From NCBI GenBank assembly GCA_964643145.1, contig CAZXPG010000041.1, positions 1-17,856 of the forward strand: a stretch of 17,856 nt of DNA, read 5' to 3'. Below the pieces are notes generated by a model. That model saw only the letters and a list, made by a program, of their open reading frames with translations, did no database searches and was not told the origin of the DNA. A program made the position numbers and the translations under genes. Shown here piece after piece: positions 1 to 7,689 of the stretch. The stretch is from CAZXPG01 sp964643145. Its GTDB lineage: Bacteria; Pseudomonadota; Alphaproteobacteria; Rickettsiales; Arcanibacteraceae. The first letter of the stretch is position 1. Each line of letters begins with the position of its first letter.

Positions 1-10
1 AAATAGTTGA

Positions 11-43
11 CAGTTTTGGATAAGCGTAGCTTATCCAAAACTG
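11..43. repeat. Palindromic repeat, copy 1
   Basis: A near-perfect inverted repeat: left arm 11-25 (CAGTTTTGGATAAGC), loop GTA at 26-28, right arm 29-43. The right flank continues as AGGTT, matching the full-length copies elsewhere in the window, but the left flank has lost the matching AACCT, so this copy is degenerate on one side. It lies upstream of the gene at 96. The same element recurs near 6254, 6408, 6674, 12832 and 14309. Confidence 0.93.
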
Positions 44-95
44 AGGTTAATATAGAGTATAGTAGAACTGTATAAACCATAAAGCAGGTAAGAAT

Positions 96-785
96 ATGAG
101 CGATACACATGCAGAAAAAAAATCATTTAATCCATTTACAGAAGTGATCTCTGCTATTTCTTCCTTTTTGTTCCGCCCAGAACCCGCCGATCCTCAAGCA
201 GAACTGGAGGAGTTGCAGAAGAAATTGCAGCGATCTGCTAACGATAGAGGCGATACTGCTGGTGATCCCGAACTGAAGATGGACATAGCAAAGGCAGAAT
301 ATAAGGTTGGTTTGCAAAAATTTGATGAACTTAAGGAAAATTTAAATAATCGTTCGCTATGGAGTACGATTATGGCTCCTGGTAACCCTAAGCTTCGTGG
401 TTTAACCGATGATATGCTAAACACAGCTAGGCTCTCTCTTGAAGCGATAAAAGTAACCAAGTTAATGGATGCAACAAAAGACTTGCAACCTGATGACCCA
501 TTGCGAATGGATGCGCTTCAGGAACAAGAGCGTTTTAGAAAGCACGCTACCAAGGCAGGAAAACCCGCTGATATTGATGCCCTTATCAACAATTTGGCTC
601 ATTCCCTAGACAAAGAATTGACAGCGTTAAAGCAAAAACATTCAGTGCCTCCCATTGATAAAGAAACAGCAGCGGCAGTAAGCAAAGGGCTAGAGGGGGC
701 AACATACGGTGGAAGTAGCAATACTATTCAGAAACCTGCCCTGACAAACGGAGATCAAGCCAAATCTTCAGCAATAAACCGCTAG
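96..785 (+). CDS. Uncharacterised 229-aa soluble helical protein
   Basis: I do not recognise this protein. It starts with ATG at 96 behind an AGG-containing leader (GCAGGTAAGA). It has no signal peptide and no clear membrane segment. Residues about 35-50 and 62-85 are rich in Glu, Lys, Leu and Gln and look like amphipathic or coiled-coil helices; residues 130-185 are also helical and charged. The last 40 residues are Gly/Ser/Asn/Thr-rich and probably disordered. There is no cysteine. It converges on the DUF389 gene with only 27 bp between the stop codons. The make-up (soluble, helical, disordered tail, isolated gene) would suit a lineage-specific or secreted accessory protein, but nothing in the sequence proves that. 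The reading frame is long and clean, so I believe the gene is real while its function is unknown. Confidence 0.75.
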   Translation: MSDTHAEKKSFNPFTEVISAISSFLFRPEPADPQAELEELQKKLQRSANDRGDTAGDPELKMDIAKAEYKVGLQKFDELKENLNNRSLWSTIMAPGNPKLRGLTDDMLNTARLSLEAIKVTKLMDATKDLQPDDPLRMDALQEQERFRKHATKAGKPADIDALINNLAHSLDKELTALKQKHSVPPIDKETAAAVSKGLEGATYGGSSNTIQKPALTNGDQAKSSAINR

Positions 786-812
786 TTTTCAGAAGCTAGT
801 GATCTTTTCGTC

Positions 813-2549
813 TCAATCGGTACTGGCGGTTTTTTCGTGTGCTGAAGGCTCTTGCTCTGTAACTTGCGCCAACCGTATCTCCACCCGTTGGAAGCTGTCA
901 AGACCTTTGGCGCGTTCTTCTTTCGCCTGCCGGAAGGCTTTATATTCCCCATAAGGCACGGCCTCGATGCCGTGCTCTCGTAACAAGCGGCTGACATTTT
1001 CTGCCCGACGATAGGCCAATGTGCTATTATTAAAGCGGTCTAGTTCGCCTACTGTACTGGCAAACCCCACCACTACTACTTTTCTGGCCTCCCAGCGTTT
1101 CAGTGCCCAGAGAATATCACCAAACCGCTCGGCTGCATCATTGTTCAACACATCTCTGCCATTTTCATAATACACATAAGGTAAAGCCTGGGAGGGCGGC
1201 ACAACCGTCACGCTCCAATCGGGGTAACGCTCAACAAGATGCTCTTCCAACTGCCTCAAAGTAAGGAGCGATACACCTTTAGCAGGTTCTGGATAGATAA
1301 CCGCCTGTTTTCTATCCACATCTACCGTAATCGAACGTGTTGCAAAAAATACCGCCTGACGCATGGCATCCTGCATGGCATCCTGGTCATTTAAGCGCGT
1401 TACCTGCGCCTGTAGCACCGGATCAATTGGCCGCTCTATCACCACCGGCGTAGGGGCTGGCTGCGGCTCTGGCTCTTTAGCGGCAATAATTTCATGCGCC
1501 ACTACCACCTGATCGAGCGAGAACAACACAGGCGTGCTGATCTTTTTAGCAAGTAATGCCCGTATTTCATCCTGCGCCCGCGAATGATATTGCTGGGTCA
1601 ATACCACCGTATCAATATCAATCTGCTTATTACGCATAAACTTGATGTTAAACACCGAAATACGACTATCTTCCCCGCCAAAATATTCCTGCACCGTGGC
1701 CTTTGCTATCTTCGTGGCATAGGTCTGGTAAGCAATATCGCGCAGTGCAACCCCAAGTGGCAGTGATAACACCCCAAACACGATAGCAATGAATAATATC
1801 TGCCAGGCAGTGCGGGTAGAGCTACGTCGTTCATCAAACCCATAGAATTTGGCAATCAGGGTAACACTCAGTGAGATAGCCAGCAGGTTGGTCATGAACA
1901 GCATAAATGCCCCTTTTGCAATGGGCGCGCTATGGGTTGCCAGGCCAAAACCTACTACGGCAAGTGGCGGCATCAATGCTGTAGCAATGGCCACCCCTAC
2001 AATCGCCCCGCCTTTGCGCTTGATCACCGCATAACCCCCAGCCAGGCCAGAAAATATGGCAACCAACAGGTCAAATAAATTAGGCTGGGTACGTGCCAGA
2101 ATTTCGGGGGTAGCATCGGTGAGGGGAGAAGCCGTTACAATCAGCCAGGCAATAAACAGTGCCATGGCTATCCCCACCAGCAACCCTTCCAATGCTTTTT
2201 TCATCTGCTGAATATCAAACAGGCATAGGGAAAAACCAAGCGATACAATGGGGGCCATCAGCGGGGAAATAAGCATCGCGCCAATCACCACCGCAGGCGA
2301 GGAAAGCAGCAACCCCAACATGGCAATCGCACAGGACATAATCACCATGAAGGAAAAACGTGATGTAAGCCTGCCCTCCGCCTTCACCTCGCGGATCACT
2401 TCTTCATGTTCAATACGGGAAACATATTTATTCTGCCACCATTGCCGCAACCACCTGAGCCACAGGCTTACCCTGCTTACACGTGTACCACCACCAACGA
2501 CTGATGCGCGCATTTTCTTCCTCATACGGATAAGACTGGTTTCTCCCAC
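813..2549 (-). CDS. DUF389 membrane protein fused to a C-terminal OmpA-like domain
   Basis: A 578-aa inner-membrane protein. Residues 65-270 hold about six or seven hydrophobic segments (near 66-84, 86-108, 120-140, 158-175, 181-203, 212-234 and 249-268). The SSPAVVIGAMLISPLMAPI stretch (83-101) and TALMPPLAVVG (190-200) are typical of the DUF389 (TIGR00341-like) hydrophobic family. A Pro/Glu linker (359-370) follows. Residues about 455-560 resemble an OmpA-like peptidoglycan-binding fold, with VVVVGFAST (491-499) and LAYRRAENVSRLLREHGIEA (511-530). The inferred topology is a membrane domain with the C-terminal region in the periplasm. DUF389 proteins have no established function. The basic N-terminus has three possible ATG starts (residues 1, 9 and 13); I kept the longest. 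It lies 24 bp downstream of the glycosyltransferase on the same strand and is probably co-transcribed. A 12-bp tandem duplication near 1363-1386 gives the local repeat QDAMQDAM. Confidence 0.85.
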   Translation of the reverse strand: MGETSLIRMRKKMRASVVGGGTRVSRVSLWLRWLRQWWQNKYVSRIEHEEVIREVKAEGRLTSRFSFMVIMSCAIAMLGLLLSSPAVVIGAMLISPLMAPIVSLGFSLCLFDIQQMKKALEGLLVGIAMALFIAWLIVTASPLTDATPEILARTQPNLFDLLVAIFSGLAGGYAVIKRKGGAIVGVAIATALMPPLAVVGFGLATHSAPIAKGAFMLFMTNLLAISLSVTLIAKFYGFDERRSSTRTAWQILFIAIVFGVLSLPLGVALRDIAYQTYATKIAKATVQEYFGGEDSRISVFNIKFMRNKQIDIDTVVLTQQYHSRAQDEIRALLAKKISTPVLFSLDQVVVAHEIIAAKEPEPQPAPTPVVIERPIDPVLQAQVTRLNDQDAMQDAMRQAVFFATRSITVDVDRKQAVIYPEPAKGVSLLTLRQLEEHLVERYPDWSVTVVPPSQALPYVYYENGRDVLNNDAAERFGDILWALKRWEARKVVVVGFASTVGELDRFNNSTLAYRRAENVSRLLREHGIEAVPYGEYKAFRQAKEERAKGLDSFQRVEIRLAQVTEQEPSAHEKTASTD

Positions 2550-2573
2550 TTATACGCACTGCACACACTAAAA

Positions 2574-3623
2574 TCAACTGCTTTTGGTAACCAAACCACC
2601 TAATGCCTGCTGCAACTGTTCACCCACCACCTGCATATCATAGCGAGAAACAACCCTATGATAGCCATTGACTGCCAGTATGCGGGAATATTCTTCAGAA
2701 TGCAGCAACTGCGTCAATGCCTCCTTCACCCTGGGCGCATCGCCTATGGGCACGAGCAGCGCGTCCTGCCCATCAGACACAATCTCACGTGGCCCTTCGC
2801 TGCATGTCGACACCACCGGTAAGCACTGAAGCAATGCCTCTAACAGCACAATACCAAATGGTTCATGTGAAGATGGCAGGCAGAAAATATCGCAAGCATC
2901 AAAAAACGCCTGCTTATCCTCTACCCAGCCAGTAAAGACAAGTTGCCCCTCAAGCCCAGCCTGGCTAGCACGCTGTCTTAACCGCGCCTCTTCTTCACCA
3001 CCGCCACCAAGCATTGCCCTAAACGGTACGCCCTCCTGCTTGAGCAGGGCAAGCGCATCAATAAACACGTCGAAGCCTTTCTTAGCCACAAACCGCCCCA
3101 TTGCTCCAATCACCGGCGGCGTACGCCAGCCGGGGCGGTGGGGAGGCACATCAGGCACATGAATCATGTTGGGAACGGTGTAAACCCTGTCTGCTGGTTT
3201 TCCTGCAGCAATCACCGTATCGCGCAGATGATCGGTAATGGTGAGAAGCCCATCACAGCTAAGCAGATGTTTCAGGCTGTAATTATGACAGATCCCGACA
3301 ACGGGAACCTTTCCTGTAGCTGCTTTCATAAGCAGCACCGTAGCACGGTTTCCATGCGTAATAATAACATCCGGGTTAAAGGAGTGGAGATGTTTGCGTA
3401 ATTTCCATACCGCCCATATATCCCACTGGCTATGGTTTTTCAGGAGAACAAGGTTTTTGCAACACTTCTGGAGCTGCGGAAGAATGGCAGCATGTGGATG
3501 TGCTATAGAGAGCACGTCATTTCCCTGCATCGTGAGGGCGGTTGAATAATCCACAAATGCCTGCTCAATCCCTCCTTTTCTGCGCCCAAACATGGCGTTC
3601 ACAACACGCACATTCTCTCCCAA
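2574..3623 (-). CDS. Glycosyltransferase family 4 (GT-B fold)
   Basis: A 349-aa GT4-type glycosyltransferase that would move a sugar from a nucleotide donor to an envelope glycan or lipid acceptor on the cytoplasmic side of the membrane. The N-terminal Rossmann half has the RRKGGIEQAF loop (14-23) and the ITHGNRA segment (88-94). The C-terminal donor half has GAMGRFVAKKGFD (173-185), a GGGGEEEARL stretch (207-215), FTGWVEDK (230-237) and the EX7E motif at E254-E262 (EPFGIVLLE). Length is normal for the family. The ATG is preceded by GGGAGAG, a reasonable ribosome-binding site. It is followed 24 bp later by the DUF389 gene, and usg lies 43 bp upstream on the same strand, so the three may form one transcription unit. 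The substrate cannot be told from sequence; LPS or exopolysaccharide work is the usual role. Confidence 0.9.
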   Translation of the reverse strand: MGENVRVVNAMFGRRKGGIEQAFVDYSTALTMQGNDVLSIAHPHAAILPQLQKCCKNLVLLKNHSQWDIWAVWKLRKHLHSFNPDVIITHGNRATVLLMKAATGKVPVVGICHNYSLKHLLSCDGLLTITDHLRDTVIAAGKPADRVYTVPNMIHVPDVPPHRPGWRTPPVIGAMGRFVAKKGFDVFIDALALLKQEGVPFRAMLGGGGEEEARLRQRASQAGLEGQLVFTGWVEDKQAFFDACDIFCLPSSHEPFGIVLLEALLQCLPVVSTCSEGPREIVSDGQDALLVPIGDAPRVKEALTQLLHSEEYSRILAVNGYHRVVSRYDMQVVGEQLQQALGGLVTKSS

Positions 3624-3666
3624 TTAGCCTCACCTATAGGGTATGCAAGGCTTTCCAACACGGAGG

Positions 3667-3930
3667 CTAGTGTAGATGGATCTCCTTCTGTATATGGCGG
3701 AACTCACCTGGTTTAATAAGTTCACAGCTCGTTACTTTAACAGAATGTAATTTTCCGTCCAGTTCTCTTTCCCAAAAATGCAGGAAACGTTTTAATATTG
3801 GGAATTCAGGAGCCATATCTAACTCTTGCCAGATATAGCTTTGCAGGAAAACAGGATGATCAGGCAGATGATAGAGAATTTCCGCCGTTGTCAACCGGTA
3901 GTCTTTTATCATTAATTCAAAAGGTGTCAT
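3667..3930 (-). CDS. usg: Usg family protein
   Basis: An 87-aa protein matching the Usg family over its whole length. The LTTAEILYHLPDHPVFLQ core (13-30), the WQELDMAPEFP segment and the FWERELDGKLHSVKV stretch (52-66) are hallmark features. The family is nearly restricted to Alphaproteobacteria, where it was first noted beside tryptophan biosynthesis genes; its biochemical role is unknown. The start is firm because a perfect AAGGAGG lies just upstream of the ATG. It points away from pcm, leaving a 262-bp divergent spacer (3931-4192) that must hold promoters for both directions. I could not pick out a convincing -35/-10 pair there. Confidence 0.9.
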   Translation of the reverse strand: MTPFELMIKDYRLTTAEILYHLPDHPVFLQSYIWQELDMAPEFPILKRFLHFWERELDGKLHSVKVTSCELIKPGEFRHIQKEIHLH

Positions 3931-4192
3931 TATTATTCCTCCTTCCAGTGAACTTATATTTCACTATGATTGTAAGGATATCAGAAAACAATGAACAAAG
4001 TGTTAATCCCCTTTTTTCGTTAATAAACCAACCAACAAAAGAGCGATATCGCCCTTTCTTTATATTTTTCACACAGGCACTTATTGCATTTTTATGAAAC
4101 TCCGTTATACCAATTTAAGCGATAAACCAACCGTGCGTCTATTGTGATGCCATATACCTGTAATAACTGTACTCTATAGATAAATAGTCATT

Positions 4193-4849
4193 ATGAATAA
4201 TCTGCAAGCTGCCCGCACCAATATGGTTATCGGCCAGATAACCCCCAATGTTACCATTAGCCCCAGCCTTTATGATGCCATGCTTGCTGTGCCACGGCAT
4301 TATTTTGTCCCCGATAAACAGCAAGGTATTGCCTATATGGATAAGCAACTATCGCTTGGGCAGCAGCGCTATCTGATGTCGCCTTTGCTTTTTGCACAAC
4401 TGGCGCAGTTAGCGCATATCGGCCCTAATGATACGGTGCTGGATATTGGCTGTGCCACTGGCTATTCCACGGCGGTATTTTCCCAGCTTGCCAAAAAAGT
4501 GATTGCCCTGGAAGCGGATGCCGAGCTGGCATCCAACGCCAACCACCGCCTGCACCAGCTAGGTATTGAAAACAGTATCCTTATCAGCAGCCCCTTGGCT
4601 GAGGGCAACCCGGAAGCAGCACCGTATGATGTTATTTTTATTAATGGTGCTATCCAGCAGGTTCCAGACAGTTTGATTGCGCAACTGGCCGACAAAGGCC
4701 GCCTAGTCACAATTCTCTATCGCAATACCGATCATAACCCCATATCCCCTACCGTCTTTGGTGATATTGTCGTGTTTCGGCGCGACAAAGACCTGATTTC
4801 CCAGAAACGCTTCTTTCCTGCGGCCACATTCCCGCTGGTTGATTTCTAA
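4193..4849 (+). CDS. pcm: Protein-L-isoaspartate O-methyltransferase family protein
   Basis: A 218-aa SAM-dependent methyltransferase of the short alphaproteobacterial PIMT-like group. It has the N-terminal family segment MLAVPRHYFVP (30-40), the motif I glycine loop VLDIGCATGYS (82-92) followed by the acidic residue of motif II (VIALEAD, 103-109), and YDVIFINGAIQQVP (145-158) as the later core motif. Classical PIMT repairs L-isoaspartyl residues in aged proteins in the cytoplasm. In this subgroup the canonical substrate-contact segment is replaced by LGQQRYLMSPLLFAQL, so catalytic repair should not be assumed. It lies 24 bp upstream of the TolC-family gene, an arrangement common in Alphaproteobacteria and likely an operon. 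No strong Shine-Dalgarno precedes the ATG. Confidence 0.86.
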   Translation: MNNLQAARTNMVIGQITPNVTISPSLYDAMLAVPRHYFVPDKQQGIAYMDKQLSLGQQRYLMSPLLFAQLAQLAHIGPNDTVLDIGCATGYSTAVFSQLAKKVIALEADAELASNANHRLHQLGIENSILISSPLAEGNPEAAPYDVIFINGAIQQVPDSLIAQLADKGRLVTILYRNTDHNPISPTVFGDIVVFRRDKDLISQKRFFPAATFPLVDF

Positions 4850-4873
4850 CCCGTAATCATAAGGCTTCCTGTT

Positions 4874-6223
4874 ATGAAAAGAACCCTGCTTCCACTACTT
4901 AGCACCACCTTCCTGTTATCTGCTGCGTTTTCGCACCCCGTACTCGCAATGGATCTTCAGGATGCACTGGTTTCTGCCTATAAAAACAACCCAGCCCTTA
5001 TATCGGAACGCGAAAACCTAAAAGCCACCGATGAACAAATGGCGCAGGCCGTGGCGGGCTGGCTGCCTTCGGCTTCATTCACCGTGGAGAATGGACGTGA
5101 ATCTATTCATACTGAAAACGTTAGAAGGCGTACCGCCACCACAGAAACACGACGGCTAAACCTGAACCAGCCCCTCTTTAACGGCGGCGGTACTATCGCC
5201 CAAATGAAGCGCGCCAAACATCTGGTTAAATCAGGCCAGGCGAATCTGGAGCGGGTAGAACAGAATGTGCTGCTTGATGCTATTACCGTCTATATGAACC
5301 TGTTCCAGGCACAGGAAGTGCTGAAATACAGTGAAAATAACAAGGAAGTGCTGCAAAAGCACCTGGATTTTGCCCAAAACCGCTTCTCTTTAGGGGAAGT
5401 TACCCGTACGGATGTGGCGCAGGCACGCTCACGGTTGGCGCGTGGCTATAGCGATGATAACCGTGCGCGTGGCGACTGGGAATCCACCCGCGCATCTTTC
5501 AAGCGGGTGACTGGCATTGAACCGGATGTGGCAGTGCTGCCCGATACAAGTGCCATCACCCTGCCCGCCACGCTGGAAGAGGCCATCGACATTGCCCAAA
5601 AACATAACCCACAAATTCAGTCTATTGAATATGATGTACTCGCCACGCAAGATGCGGTGACGGCTTCCAAAGCAGCCCTGCTCCCCAGCGTGTCACTACG
5701 GGCGGAAATGCAGAAAACTGAAGGGTTTATCAACCTGGGAGGAGGGGAATATGACAGCCAGACCGCATTAGTGAATGTGACTGTACCGATTTTCCAGTCT
5801 GGTGCAGAATATTCGCGTATCCGTGCTAATAAAAACCTGGTAGGGAAACGCAAGATGGATGCTAAGAACACGGCTGATACCGTGCGGGAGAATACCATCC
5901 GCTCCTGGCAGAACCTACAAACAGCTCGTGCCAATATCCAGACCACCGCCGAGGCCGTTGCTGCCGCTGAAACCGCACTGGCAGGCGTTACCCATGAAGC
6001 CGATGCAGGCACACGCACCACGCTGGATGTGCTTGATGCCGAACAGGAACTTTTTGTTGCCAGAGTTGAGAACACCCGCGCTAAACGCGATGAGGTAGTG
6101 AGTATTTATACACTTAAAGCAGCACTTGGCGGATTAGGCGCACATGATTTGCAATTGCCTGTAGATATCTACAATCCTGATATTCACTACAATAAAACCA
6201 AGTTCCGCCCAGCAGGTTTTTAG
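4874..6223 (+). CDS. tolC: TolC-family outer-membrane efflux/secretion channel
   Basis: A 449-aa precursor with a clear signal peptide (residues 1 to about 25, cleaved after HPVLA). Two outer-membrane-efflux repeats follow, roughly residues 27-215 and 230-425, each with long helices and short strand pairs. Typical sequence marks are LQDALVSAYKNNPAL (28-42), the GWLPSASFTVENG stretch, the LNLNQPLFNGGG segment, FSLGEVTRTDVAQARSRLA and its second-repeat counterpart DAGTRTTLDVLDAEQELFVA. Family members form trimeric channels that pair with an inner-membrane pump and an adaptor for type I secretion or drug efflux. No pump or adaptor gene lies in the window, so the substrate is open. The start follows AAGG at a usable distance, and the gene probably shares a transcript with pcm. 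It belongs to the TIGR01844-like type I secretion outer-membrane group. Confidence 0.92.
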   Translation: MKRTLLPLLSTTFLLSAAFSHPVLAMDLQDALVSAYKNNPALISERENLKATDEQMAQAVAGWLPSASFTVENGRESIHTENVRRRTATTETRRLNLNQPLFNGGGTIAQMKRAKHLVKSGQANLERVEQNVLLDAITVYMNLFQAQEVLKYSENNKEVLQKHLDFAQNRFSLGEVTRTDVAQARSRLARGYSDDNRARGDWESTRASFKRVTGIEPDVAVLPDTSAITLPATLEEAIDIAQKHNPQIQSIEYDVLATQDAVTASKAALLPSVSLRAEMQKTEGFINLGGGEYDSQTALVNVTVPIFQSGAEYSRIRANKNLVGKRKMDAKNTADTVRENTIRSWQNLQTARANIQTTAEAVAAAETALAGVTHEADAGTRTTLDVLDAEQELFVARVENTRAKRDEVVSIYTLKAALGGLGAHDLQLPVDIYNPDIHYNKTKFRPAGF

Positions 6224-6253
6224 CCATTCCCCTTTCTTTCATGTGGGGGGAAA

Positions 6254-6300
6254 CTAACCTCAGTTCTGGATAAGCCGCGCTTATCCAAAACTGAGGTTAG
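6254..6300. repeat. Palindromic repeat, copy 2
   Basis: Inverted repeat with 22-bp arms (6254-6275 and 6279-6300) around the loop CGC. There is one mismatch, CAGTTCTGG in the left arm against CCAAAACTG in the right. The outer flanks CTAACC/GGTTAG are also complementary. It starts about 30 bp after the tolC-family stop codon and could act as a stem-loop in that transcript, although no T-run follows. Confidence 0.95.
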
Positions 6301-6407
6301 GGTACTATAGACAGCAACAACGCCCGCTTTCGCGCCAAGGTATTTGCGTATCTCATGTTTGGAATCCTTTCCCTTACCATCTGATAATCAATCGGTTAGT
6401 ATAAACA

Positions 6408-6450
6408 AACCTCAGTTTTGGATAAGCTTTGCTTATCCAAAACTGAGGTT
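6408..6450. repeat. Palindromic repeat, copy 3
   Basis: Perfect inverted repeat with 20-bp arms: left 6408-6427 (AACCTCAGTTTTGGATAAGC), loop TTT at 6428-6430, right 6431-6450. Confidence 0.96.
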
Positions 6451-6475
6451 AAACAAGTTCACAAGCCGCAATTGG

Positions 6476-6607
6476 TTAGTCCATCATCACGCCTGTACAT
6501 AGGACAAAACCAGCAAAATCATCTCGCAACACAGCTTCAAGCTGATTCCAGTCAATAATTACATCCCAAAGTAGAGCCTGCTGATTATAAAAATGGGGAT
6601 TTTGCAA
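6476..6607 (-). pseudogene. Possible small gene or gene remnant, 43 codons
   Basis: A minus-strand frame runs from a possible TTG start to a TAA. Its composition looks protein-like: it includes ALLWDVIIDWNQLEAVLRDD and ends in FVLCTGVMMD. It has no ATG, no recognisable ribosome-binding site and a stop two codons upstream of the TTG. It lies between palindromic copies 3 and 4. I do not recognise a family. It may be the tail of a decayed gene or a chance frame. Confidence 0.2.
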
Positions 6608-6673
6608 GTGGCTCTATTAATTTAAAATAATGGCAAAAACGACACTTTTTGACATTATTTTTCAATAACATGC

Positions 6674-6706
6674 CAGTTTTTGATAAGCAAATCTTATCCA
6701 AAACTG
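6674..6706. repeat. Palindromic repeat, copy 4 (degenerate)
   Basis: Left arm 6674-6687 (CAGTTTTTGATAAG), loop CAAAT (6688-6692), right arm 6693-6706, followed by AGGT. The loop is enlarged from 3 to 5 bases, one arm position differs, and the left AACCT flank is lost. This is the most decayed of the six copies. Confidence 0.88.
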
Positions 6707-6831
6707 AGGTCGACATAGTGTGTGGAATACCTTCCTCTGGGGGAATGTGTGTCATCATCGTGCTTGCCAGAGTATGGCTTCCTGGTGTATGAATGGGGGG
6801 AGTATAAACAGTTAAGAGTCTTATTATCTAC

Positions 6832-7671
6832 ATGCAACAACTGCCTTCCTTGAGAAAGCCTTCGGTTATTCCGGGTTTTGGTCTGTCTTTGGGCGTGACG
6901 ATATTTTACCTATCGTTGATTGTGTTAATACCGCTTTCTGGGCTGGTATTTAAAACTTCTACGCTCAGCTTGCAGGAATTCTGGCATGTGATTACCGATA
7001 AACGGGTTATTGCCTCCTATAAGCTCACCTTCGGCACTGCCCTTGCGGCGGCGGCTGTGAATGGGGTGGTGGGGCTGGTGCTGGCCTGGGTGTTGATACG
7101 CTATACATTTCCAGGCAAGAAAATTATTGATGCAATGATTGACCTACCCTTTGCCTTGCCCACTGCCATTGCCGGTATTGCGCTCACCACTATTTATGCC
7201 TCTGGTGGCTGGCTGGGGAAATATCTCGATATGCTGGGGGTTAAGGTGGCATTCACGCCGCTTGGTATTATTGTGGCCCTGGTGTTTATCGGTATGCCCT
7301 TTGTGGTGCGCACCGTTGAGCCAGTATTGCAGGATTTAGATAAAGAGGTGGAAGAAGCGGCAGCAAGCCTGGGGGCTAGCCGGTTACAGACCTTCTGCCA
7401 TGTCATTTTCCCGAATATTCTCCCTGCCTTTATTACCGGTTTTTCGCTGGCCTTTGCCAGGGGGCTGGGTGAATATGGCTCGGTGATTTTTATCGCAGGC
7501 AACATGCCGATGGTGTCGGAAGTGGTGCCGCTACTTATTGTGATTAAGCTGGAACAATATGATTACGCAGGTGCGACGGCCATTGCGCTGGTGATGCTGA
7601 CAGTATCATTCCTGTTGTTATTTGTGATTAATATGCTGCAAAAATGGAGTGGCGGGCGGTATAAGCGCTAA
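6832..7671 (+). CDS. cysT: Sulfate/thiosulfate ABC transporter permease CysT (CysU)
   Basis: A 279-aa inner-membrane permease, one half of the membrane channel of the sulfate importer. It has about six hydrophobic segments, the DLPFALPTAIAGIALTTIY signature (104-122) typical of CysT, and a full EAA coupling loop (EEAAASLGASRLQTF, 174-188) that docks on the ATPase. RGLGEYGSVIFIAGNMP (210-226) is also family-typical. It is the first gene of a cysT-cysW-cysA set. The spacing to cysW is 18 bp. There is no good Shine-Dalgarno before the ATG, but no better in-frame start exists upstream. No Sbp or CysP binding-protein gene precedes it, which is where one is often found. Confidence 0.93.
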   Translation: MQQLPSLRKPSVIPGFGLSLGVTIFYLSLIVLIPLSGLVFKTSTLSLQEFWHVITDKRVIASYKLTFGTALAAAAVNGVVGLVLAWVLIRYTFPGKKIIDAMIDLPFALPTAIAGIALTTIYASGGWLGKYLDMLGVKVAFTPLGIIVALVFIGMPFVVRTVEPVLQDLDKEVEEAAASLGASRLQTFCHVIFPNILPAFITGFSLAFARGLGEYGSVIFIAGNMPMVSEVVPLLIVIKLEQYDYAGATAIALVMLTVSFLLLFVINMLQKWSGGRYKR

Positions 7672-7689
7672 TAGCCGTTTGAGTATTAT

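Larger units (their letters stand above)
6224..6831. other. Gene-poor 608-bp gap between tolC and cysT
   Basis: This gap holds three copies of the palindromic repeat (near 6254, 6408 and 6674) and no convincing intact gene. Two short coding-like scraps are visible. One is on the plus strand at 6301-6372 (about 23 codons, reading NNARFRAKVFAYLMFG before a stop) and begins directly after copy 2. The other is the minus-strand frame at 6476-6607. Both may be remnants of genes broken by repeat insertion. The promoter for cysT must lie in the last part of the gap, but I cannot name a sure -35/-10 pair. Confidence 0.6.

Noticed and set aside
11..50. Palindromes considered as rho-independent terminators
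   Set aside because: None is followed by a T-run and several are not at transcript ends; they are better described as a repeat family.
3931..4192. Possible promoter for pcm (TTGTGA near 4142 with TAATAA near 4161)
   Set aside because: The spacing of about 13 bases is too short and neither box is close to consensus, so no promoter is called.
5617..6075. Long minus-strand frame opposite the TolC-family gene
   Set aside because: Ser/Ala/Val-rich shadow of a confident coding gene, with no family match.
6254..6706. Three repeated palindromes considered as a CRISPR array
   Set aside because: Spacing is irregular (over 100 bp), there are too few units, the repeats are nearly full palindromes, and no cas gene is near.
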